The position numbers were made by a program, and so were the translations under genes. Under the pieces are notes generated by a model. That model made no database searches, was not told where the DNA came from, and saw nothing but the letters and a program-made list of their open reading frames with translations. From Puniceispirillum sp965657105 (GTDB lineage Bacteria > Pseudomonadota > Alphaproteobacteria > Puniceispirillales > Puniceispirillaceae), in NCBI RefSeq assembly GCF_965657105.1, contig NZ_CBFHNB010000075.1:1-7880 (forward strand): a DNA stretch of 7,880 bases, written 5' to 3'. Positions 1 through 5,028 of the stretch are shown one piece after another (positions within the stretch are counted from its first letter, which is position 1; every line of letters starts with the position of its first letter).

Positions 1-222
1 CATCGCGATACACAGTCGGTTGGACGGTGGGAACGTGATGAATGCCCAATCGAACCAACCCAAGACATGACATTACGCCAGATTGCACGTGATGGCCTTA
101 GTGTCAGCCTATCCCATGATATAGCCGAACTAAGTGCGTTGGTCACACCACAGGCGTCACAAAACCAAATCAAAATCAGGCGGGTTGCTGACGCTAATAA
201 CCCCTATCAATCTGCGGCTTAG
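1..222 (+). CDS. 3' end of an unrecognised protein (partial)
   Basis: Frame 1 is open from the left edge of the window to a TAG at 220-222, giving 73 visible residues. The other two plus-strand frames hit stops within the first 75 bases, which favours this frame. The visible part is hydrophilic, with stretches such as GRWERDECPIEPTQD and TLRQIARDGLSVSLSHDIAE, and it ends NNPYQSAA. There is no membrane segment, signal peptide or cysteine cluster. I do not recognise the family. It could be the tail of a larger enzyme, and the upstream part outside the window is needed to name it. It would converge on the minus-strand material beyond the sequence gap. Confidence 0.5.
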   Translation, partial: HRDTQSVGRWERDECPIEPTQDMTLRQIARDGLSVSLSHDIAELSALVTPQASQNQIKIRRVADANNPYQSAA

Positions 223-235
223 ATTATTACCCAAC

Positions 236-252
236 AAAAAACCGGAGGGCGT
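236..252 (-). terminator. One arm of an intrinsic terminator, cut by the gap
   Basis: Read on the minus strand, the bases leaving the gap are ACGCCCTCCGG followed by six Ts. This matches the 3' arm and U-tract of the groEL terminator at 405-436, which has ACGCCCTCCGG, then TA, then six Ts. The matching 5' arm (CCGGAGGG) would lie inside the run of Ns. It would terminate a minus-strand gene lying to the right, possibly the fragment at 263-335. It is inferred from the shared 11-mer and the T-run, since only half the hairpin is visible. Confidence 0.5.
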
Positions 253-262
253 NNNNNNNNNN
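253..262. other. Assembly gap (10 Ns)
   Basis: Ten consecutive Ns join two contigs. The true length is unknown. The left contig stops inside what looks like a terminator hairpin, a structure that often breaks sequencing or assembly. Adjacency of bases 1-252 to the groE region therefore rests on scaffolding, not on continuous sequence. Confidence 0.98.
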
Positions 263-335
263 TTACATTTCTGATTTCTTTTTCCGAAGTCTTTACTGCT
301 GGAAAAAGAGTAGCTTTTGTGCCTTTAAAATTCAT
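263..335 (-). CDS. Possible 5' fragment of a small unknown gene running into the gap
   Basis: On the minus strand an ATG at 335-333 opens a frame of 24 codons (begins MNFKGTKATLFPAVKTSEKE) that is still open when it reaches the Ns. A plausible ribosome binding site, GGTGAG, lies six bases upstream (342-347). The composition is lysine-rich and looks like a cytoplasmic protein start. A terminator arm of matching orientation lies on the other side of the gap, as expected if the gene ends inside it. I do not recognise the product. The fragment is short enough that a chance frame remains possible. Confidence 0.35.
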
Positions 336-404
336 TGTTAGCTCACCCGTCTGTTTTCACAGTAAAAAAATACTCGAGCTAGGTTAATTTTCTGCTAATT
401 TTAC

Positions 405-436
405 AAAAAATACCGGAGGGCGTTGCCACCCTCCGG
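405..436 (-). terminator. Intrinsic terminator of the groESL operon
   Basis: On the minus strand the groEL stop is followed about 30 bases later by CCGGAGGG (436-429), an 8-base loop, and CCCTCCGG (420-413). The stem is thus a perfect GC-rich 8-bp hairpin. It is followed by TA and a run of six Ts (410-405). This is a textbook Rho-independent terminator. The 11-base arm CCGGAGGGCGT (plus strand) also occurs at 242-252 beside the gap. Confidence 0.93.
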
Positions 437-465
437 CTTGATCTTCATTCATATAGATGGCTGGC

Positions 466-2115
466 TTAGAAGCCCATGCCACCCATACCACCCATACCGC
501 CCATATCAGGGGCAGCTGGCATTGGATCTTTTGGCTCTGGCTTTTCAGCAACCATAGCTTCAGTTGTGACCAGAAGGCCAGCAACAGATGCCGCATTTTG
601 CAAAGCAGAACGAACCACTTTAGTCGGATCGATAACACCGGCTTTGATCATGTCGGTATATTCGTTGTTCTTGGCATCGTAACCCATATTTGGATCGCTG
701 CTTTCCATGAGCTTGCCAACAACGACAGACCCTTCAGCACCAGCATTTTCCGCAATGTTACGGGCTGGAGCCTGCAACGCGCGGCGAACGATATTGATGC
801 CAACTTCCTGATCGCGGTTAGCTGGTTTCAAGCCATCAAGAACCACTGATGCTCGAACAAGCGCAACACCGCCACCAGGGACGATACCTTCTTGAACCGC
901 AGCACGGGTTGCATGCATAGCATCGTCAACACGGTCTTTACGCTCTTTCACTTCGACTTCGGTAGCACCGCCAACCTTGATCACAGCAACACCGCCAGCC
1001 AGTTTGGCCAAACGCTCTTGCATCTTCTCACGGTCATAATCTGAAGTGCTTTCTTCAGCCTGGGCACGGATCTGGTTACAACGTGCGTCGATCTCGGTCT
1101 TATCACCAGACCCATCAACGATTGTTGTTTCGTCTTTGGTGATCTCGACGCGCTTGGCAGAACCAAGCATTTCGAGTGTCAGACTATCAAGCGCAATGCC
1201 AACTTCTTCTGATACGACAGTACCGTTCGTTAGAATAGCAAGGTCTTCCATCATGGCTTTGCGGCGATCACCGAAACCAGGTGCCTTAACAGCAGCAACC
1301 TTCAGGCCACCACGGAGACGATTAACAACCAAAGTTGCCAAAGCTTCGCCTTCGATATCTTCGGCGATGATCAACAATGGACGGCCTGACTGGACAACTT
1401 TTTCCAGAATAGGAAGCATGTCTTGTAGATTTGACAGTTTCTTTTCGTGCAACAGAATATACGGCTCTTCAAGAACAGCGCGCATTTTCTCGGCATCAGT
1501 TACAAAGTAAGGTGACAAGTAACCGCGGTCGAACTGCATACCTTCAACAACATCCAATTCGGTGTCGAGGCTTTTGGCTTCTTCAACGGTGATCACACCT
1601 TCATTACCAACACGCTCCATGGCTTCGGCAATCATCTTGCCGATTGCTTCTTCACCATTGGCTGAAATAGTTCCAACCTGAGCCACTTCGTCAGATGTTG
1701 AAATGGTCTTTGACCCAGCAACGATCTTTTCAACAACAGCGTCGACAGCCATGTCGATACCGCGTTTCAGATCCATCGGGTTCATGCCAGATGCAACAGC
1801 TTTTGCGCCTTCCTGGGCAATGCTTTGCGCCAGAACCGTAGCGGTTGTTGTCCCGTCACCAGCAACGTCATTAGCTTTTGACGCCACTTCACGCACCATC
1901 TGTGCGCCCATATTCTGGAACCTGTCTTTCAATTCGATGTCTTTAGCAACAGTCACACCGTCTTTGGTGATCCGAGGTGCGCCAAATGACTTTTCCAAAA
2001 CCACGTTACGGCCTTTTGGACCCAATGTGACTTTAACGGCGTTCGCTAGAATATCGACACCTTCGAGCATCTTTGTTCTAGCTTCTGATCCGAATTTGAC
2101 TTCTTTAGCAGCCAT
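466..2115 (-). CDS. groEL: Chaperonin GroEL (60 kDa, HSP60)
   Basis: This is the ATP-driven folding chaperonin. It forms two stacked seven-membered rings in the cytoplasm and encloses unfolded proteins under the GroES lid. The 549 residues match the usual 540-550. The N-terminus AAKEVKFGSEART is typical. The nucleotide-binding TLGPKGRNV lies at about 30-38, and GDGTTTATVL at 86-95 contains the catalytic aspartate Asp87. VPGGGVAL of the second equatorial segment is present. The C-terminus is the disordered Gly-Gly-Met tail (MGGMGGMGGMGF) that lines the cavity. A Shine-Dalgarno AAGGA precedes the ATG by 9 bases. It follows groES by 38 bases in a two-gene operon controlled by the CIRCE element and ends at the strong hairpin at 405-436. 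Nothing in the sequence suggests it is not functional. Confidence 0.99.
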   Translation of the reverse strand: MAAKEVKFGSEARTKMLEGVDILANAVKVTLGPKGRNVVLEKSFGAPRITKDGVTVAKDIELKDRFQNMGAQMVREVASKANDVAGDGTTTATVLAQSIAQEGAKAVASGMNPMDLKRGIDMAVDAVVEKIVAGSKTISTSDEVAQVGTISANGEEAIGKMIAEAMERVGNEGVITVEEAKSLDTELDVVEGMQFDRGYLSPYFVTDAEKMRAVLEEPYILLHEKKLSNLQDMLPILEKVVQSGRPLLIIAEDIEGEALATLVVNRLRGGLKVAAVKAPGFGDRRKAMMEDLAILTNGTVVSEEVGIALDSLTLEMLGSAKRVEITKDETTIVDGSGDKTEIDARCNQIRAQAEESTSDYDREKMQERLAKLAGGVAVIKVGGATEVEVKERKDRVDDAMHATRAAVQEGIVPGGGVALVRASVVLDGLKPANRDQEVGINIVRRALQAPARNIAENAGAEGSVVVGKLMESSDPNMGYDAKNNEYTDMIKAGVIDPTKVVRSALQNAASVAGLLVTTEAMVAEKPEPKDPMPAAPDMGGMGGMGGMGF

Positions 2116-2153
2116 TTTCTATATTCCTTCTCTTTAGACTTTGAGGGGACGAT

Positions 2154-2441
2154 CTATTCGATAACACCCATGATGTCGGATTCTTTCATGATCAGGTAAT
2201 CCTGACCGTCGATTTTGACTTCGGTGCCTGACCATTTACCAAACAGCACAGAGTCGCCAGCTTTAACGTCAAGTGGCTGGACTTTGCCAGTCTCATCTCG
2301 CGCACCAGCTCCGGCGGCAATAACTTTGCCTTCCATTGGCTTTTCTTTGGCTGTATCTGGAATAATGATTCCGCCTGCAGTCTTTTCTTCCGATTCCATC
2401 CGCTGTACAACTACGCGGTCGTGAAGGGGCCTGAATTTCAT
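2154..2441 (-). CDS. groES: Co-chaperonin GroES (10 kDa)
   Basis: This is the heptameric lid that binds GroEL with ATP and closes the folding chamber. It has 95 residues, the normal size. It begins KFRPLHDRVVVQR, the classic GroES start. The mobile loop that contacts GroEL, EEKTAGGIIIPDTAKEKP, lies at about 18-35, and GDSVLFGKWSGTEVK near 62-76. I chose the ATG at 2441 although the frame is open eight codons further upstream. The reasons are that the family starts here and that a strong GGAGG (2452-2456) lies about ten bases before it. The upstream codons would include that ribosome binding site. It is the first gene of the operon, with CIRCE in its leader. Confidence 0.98.
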   Translation of the reverse strand: MKFRPLHDRVVVQRMESEEKTAGGIIIPDTAKEKPMEGKVIAAGAGARDETGKVQPLDVKAGDSVLFGKWSGTEVKIDGQDYLIMKESDIMGVIE

Positions 2442-2477
2442 GCCTTTCTCTCCTCCGTTATGCAAATAAAAGTGTCA

Positions 2478-2504
2478 CTAGCACTCACCCATCGCGAGTG
2501 CTAG
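2478..2504 (-). promoter_or_regulatory. CIRCE operator (HrcA binding site)
   Basis: This is a perfect inverted repeat of CTAGCACTC and GAGTGCTAG separated by exactly nine bases. It differs from the canonical CIRCE (TTAGCACTC-N9-GAGTGCTAA) only at the outermost pairs. In this family the heat-shock repressor HrcA binds here, and GroEL itself promotes HrcA folding, giving feedback control. It lies 37 bases upstream of the groES start codon and just downstream of the predicted transcription start, as expected for an operator that blocks transcription. Confidence 0.96.
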
Positions 2505-2518
2505 CCCTTGATGATTGC

Positions 2519-2547
2519 TATGTGGGCTTCCTGCGACAGCTTGTCAA
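2519..2547 (-). promoter_or_regulatory. groESL promoter (-35 and -10)
   Basis: On the minus strand a perfect -35 hexamer TTGACA (2547-2542) is followed after 17 bases by CACATA (2524-2519), a weak -10. A transcription start near 2512 would place CIRCE directly in the early transcribed region. The 35 bases upstream of the -35 (about 2551-2585) are almost pure A+T with T-runs, which could act as an UP element. The -35 and the spacing are seen in the sequence; the UP-element role is inferred. A stress-sigma promoter elsewhere in this region cannot be excluded. Confidence 0.7.
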
Positions 2548-2587
2548 GCAATGAGAAAAAAAATTGATCAAAAAATTAATTATTGCC

Positions 2588-3016
2588 TTATCTGCGGCGT
2601 ATGGCAGACGCAGCCATACGGCTACGTGGAGAGTTTGTCATATGCTGGAAATGGGCTGAAATGGCGCATAAGGCAGCCTGCCAGTCATCTATTCTTGATA
2701 TGGGGATATCAGCATGGGTGAAACCACAGCGGCGCAAATAATCGGCTTGATCGGCAATCACATGACCGCTAGCCACAAGCATACCAGCAAACCCAGCCTC
2801 AGATATGCGCCGGGCATAGGTAAAACCACGCCCATCAGAAAATTTGTCAAAACTGATTTCGATCATGCTATTTGTGCCAAGCCCCGCATATATGGACTCA
2901 TCTGCCACGCTGTCACTCGTGGCGATTCTGTAATCGGCAACAGGCCGATCTGCCGCATCTATCACTGTAGCATCGGCAAGATCAAACAGCTGTGTCTGGA
3001 TAGCATCATCACGCAT
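2588..3016 (-). CDS. DUF934 protein of the sulfite-reductase operon
   Basis: This is a 142-residue protein of the DUF934 family, which sits next to sulfite reductase in many proteobacteria and is often annotated only as an oxidoreductase accessory. The family signature is clear: FDKFSDGRGFTYARR at 56-70, ASGHVIADQADYLRRCGF at 82-99. It has no membrane segment or metal-binding cysteine cluster. I start it at the ATG at 3016, which overlaps the cysI stop by eight bases and has AAGGA just upstream, implying translational coupling. An in-frame ATG ten codons earlier (3046) would overlap cysI by 38 bases and is less likely. The last ~15 residues are rich in Arg and Ala and look unstructured. The biochemical function is not established. 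The context suggests a role in assembling, or passing electrons or substrate to, CysI. Confidence 0.9.
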   Translation of the reverse strand: MRDDAIQTQLFDLADATVIDAADRPVADYRIATSDSVADESIYAGLGTNSMIEISFDKFSDGRGFTYARRISEAGFAGMLVASGHVIADQADYLRRCGFTHADIPISRIDDWQAALCAISAHFQHMTNSPRSRMAASAIRRR

Positions 3017-4664
3017 AAAGCGATTCCTTGAATAGTGTGGTTCCAAGACGGATCAGACTATCGGCAAATGTTTCATTGTCATGCCGTAAATCCATATAGG
3101 TATCGACGATACGTTCGATCGCGGCGGGCACATCAGCTTCTTCAAAAGACGGTCCCATAATACTGCCGATTGCGGCCATTTCGCCAGCCTGACCGCCCAG
3201 CGTGATCTGATAATGTTCAACACCCTTTTTATTAACGCCCAAAATGCCAATGTCAGCCGCATGATGATGCCCACAGGCATTGATACATCCAGAAATATTA
3301 AGCCGTAGCGCACCAATATCGGCACGCCGGTCAGCATCATCAAAACGGCGGAAAATTTTATCAGCCAATGGCAATGAGCGCGCATTGGCAAGGTTACAGT
3401 AATCCAGCCCCGGACAGGCGATCATATCGCTAATCAGCCCCGCCTCAGCACCGGCAAGGCCAAGCGCGGCGAGTCGGTCATATATTGCTGGCAGATGCTG
3501 TTTAGCCATATGCGGGATAATCAGATTCTGTTCATAGGTTGCGCGAATTTCATCTTGGCCAAAGGTTTCGGCAATCTCGGCTATGGCTTCCATCTCATGC
3601 GCCGAAGCATCGCCTGGCGGACGGTCAATCGCTTTCAGGCTAATCATGACCGCACAATAATCAGGATGCCAATGAGCCGTGATATTACGCGTCATCCACT
3701 GATCAAAAGCACGGTCAGTTTGCCGGCGGCGCGTGATAGCATCCATATAGTCACGCGTGGTGACGGGTGGCAAATCGACTGGTGCAAAATGGGCAAGAAT
3801 CCGATCGCGCTCGGCATCAGGCAGGTCGATAGAACTATCGCGGATTTTTTCCCACTCGGCCACAACCGCGTCACGAAAGGCATCAATACCCATCGCCTCG
3901 ACCAGAATTTTGATACGCGCCTTATAGATATTATCGCGGCGTCCAGCCTGATTATATACGCGCAGAATTGCTTCGAGATAGGATAGTAAATGATGCTTTG
4001 GCAGGAAGCTGGCGATCTGCTGGGCGACACGCGGGGTGCGCCCCTGTCCACCGCCAACTAGCACCCGAAAGCCAATCTGGCCATCTGTGTTTTTGACCAT
4101 GCGTAAGCCAATATCGTGAAAGCCCGTGGCGGCGCGGTCTGTCGCGCCTGCCGATACGGCAATCTTGAATTTACGTGGCAGAAAGGCAAACTCAGGATGC
4201 AAGGTTGACCATTGCCGGATAATTTCACACCAGCCGCGCGGATCTTCCAGCTCATCGGCGGCGGCACCGGCAAATGGATCCGAAGTGACATTGCGGATAC
4301 AATTACCCGAGGTCTGTATCGCATGCATATCAAAGCTGGCTAGCCGATCCAGAATATCAGGCGTTCCCACAAGCTTGATCCAGTTAAACTGGATATTCTG
4401 CCGGGTGGTGAAATGGCCAAAGCCGCGATCAAAATCACGAGCGATTCCAGCCAGACCACGAAGCTGTTGCGCGCTCAGAACCCCATAGGGTATCGCGACC
4501 CGCAACATATAGGCATGAAGTTGCAAATACAGACCATTCTGCAAGCGCAAGGGTTTGAATTCATCCTCGCTTAACGCCCCCGCCAGCCGTCGTTCGACCT
4601 GATGGCGGAATTGTTGCGCCCGCGCTGTGACAAAATTTCGGTCAAGCTGATCGTAACGATACAT
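3009..4664 (-). CDS. cysI: Sulfite reductase hemoprotein (CysI / nitrite-sulfite reductase family)
   Basis: It catalyses the six-electron reduction of sulfite to sulfide for cysteine synthesis, using a siroheme bridged to a 4Fe-4S cluster. The 551 residues contain both ferredoxin-like halves. The cluster ligands are visible: ACPGLDYC gives Cys417 and Cys423 (CX5C), and SGCINACGHHH gives Cys460 and Cys464 (CX3C). Residues that bind siroheme and sulfite in E. coli CysI have counterparts in TTRQN (Arg88), NCIRNVTSDP (Arg124) and LPRKFK (Arg164, Lys165, Lys167). It overlaps the DUF2849 gene by 23 bases upstream and the DUF934 gene downstream. No CysJ flavoprotein gene is nearby, so the electron donor is unknown; ferredoxin is plausible. 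A nitrite reductase of the same superfamily is the alternative, but the operon context (DUF2849, DUF934, cysG) favours sulfite. Confidence 0.93.
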   Translation of the reverse strand: MYRYDQLDRNFVTARAQQFRHQVERRLAGALSEDEFKPLRLQNGLYLQLHAYMLRVAIPYGVLSAQQLRGLAGIARDFDRGFGHFTTRQNIQFNWIKLVGTPDILDRLASFDMHAIQTSGNCIRNVTSDPFAGAAADELEDPRGWCEIIRQWSTLHPEFAFLPRKFKIAVSAGATDRAATGFHDIGLRMVKNTDGQIGFRVLVGGGQGRTPRVAQQIASFLPKHHLLSYLEAILRVYNQAGRRDNIYKARIKILVEAMGIDAFRDAVVAEWEKIRDSSIDLPDAERDRILAHFAPVDLPPVTTRDYMDAITRRRQTDRAFDQWMTRNITAHWHPDYCAVMISLKAIDRPPGDASAHEMEAIAEIAETFGQDEIRATYEQNLIIPHMAKQHLPAIYDRLAALGLAGAEAGLISDMIACPGLDYCNLANARSLPLADKIFRRFDDADRRADIGALRLNISGCINACGHHHAADIGILGVNKKGVEHYQITLGGQAGEMAAIGSIMGPSFEEADVPAAIERIVDTYMDLRHDNETFADSLIRLGTTLFKESLYA

Positions 4665-5022
4665 GCGGCACTCTTTTTATAACTGGATGAAAATATCTGC
4701 CTAACGGAACAGGGGAACAAGCTGACCTATCCGCAGGGGGGATGATGGACGGACCTCTGGCGGCGCGGATTGTCTCACGCGCTGACTGGTCTGCCTTGCC
4801 ATTCACCGCAACAGTATAGAGCGAAACAATCCGGTTTTCGGCCACATCCTGTTCAGCGCGGGCTGTGGCAAGGGGGGCATTGTCAGCGTCAAATCGCGCG
4901 GCTTTGCTGCGGTCAGTTGCCCAATCCAGCTTGGCCGTCATCCACAGCACAACGCCATCATCAAGCCGATTTGCGGTTAGGATAATATCATCAGTTTTTA
5001 ACATATCAGGGTTTTTTGACAT
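4642..5022 (-). CDS. DUF2849 protein of the sulfite-reductase operon
   Basis: This is a small soluble protein of 126 residues in the DUF2849 family, found between cysG and cysI in alphaproteobacteria. The conserved core runs from about 12 to 91: DIILTANRLDDGVVLWM near the start, RIVSLYTVAV around 64-73 and ARETIRAARGP at 81-91. The tail of about 35 residues beyond the core extends into cysI and may be dispensable. I chose the ATG at 5022, one base after the cysG stop, because AAGG lies eight bases upstream. A GTG at 5031 is in frame but sits on top of that ribosome binding site. An 18-bp near-duplication covers the start region, so a second ATG lies at 5004. The function is unknown; linkage to CysI suggests an accessory role such as electron transfer or maturation. 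Confidence 0.87.
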   Translation of the reverse strand: MSKNPDMLKTDDIILTANRLDDGVVLWMTAKLDWATDRSKAARFDADNAPLATARAEQDVAENRIVSLYTVAVNGKADQSARETIRAARGPSIIPPADRSACSPVPLGRYFHPVIKRVPHVSLRSA

Positions 5023-5028
5023 ATCAGG
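4993..5028 (-). repeat. 18-bp tandem duplication at the DUF2849 gene start
   Basis: Two adjacent 18-base units on the minus strand, 5028-5011 and 5010-4993, both begin CCTGATATG followed by T and an A-run. They agree at 15 of 18 positions. The unit is six codons long, so the frame is kept and the protein carries PDMSKN-like and PDMLKT copies. Each copy contains an ATG, but only the first has a Shine-Dalgarno at proper distance. It looks like a replication-slippage product. Confidence 0.8.

Noticed and set aside
471..500. GGM repeat at the GroEL C-terminus as a possible novel repeat
   Set aside because: The Gly-Gly-Met tail is a normal conserved feature of GroEL.
457..849. Long open frame on the strand opposite groEL, and several similar ones at 1046-1510 and 1703-2137
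   Set aside because: They lie wholly antisense to an unmistakable groEL. Their predicted proteins have no family features and there is no independent ribosome binding site. They are by-products of groEL codon usage.
2442..2465. Eight-codon N-terminal extension of GroES (MHNGGEKG)
   Set aside because: It includes the GGAGG ribosome binding site of the real start, and GroES proteins begin at MKFRPLHDR-like sequence.
2555..2580. TTGATCAA palindrome and flanking T-runs as a terminator or origin-like element
   Set aside because: The palindrome is only eight bases, lies in A+T-rich sequence and has no GC stem. It is better explained as the A+T tract upstream of the groE promoter.
2605..2640. Hairpin-like CTGCG/CGCAG pairing at the 3' end of the DUF934 gene as a terminator
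   Set aside because: It is short and bulged, lies within the coding end and is not followed directly by a T-run.
3053..4488. Several open frames overlapping cysI in other frames and on the opposite strand
   Set aside because: cysI has all four cluster cysteines and the siroheme-binding residues in one uninterrupted frame. The overlapping frames show no domain features.
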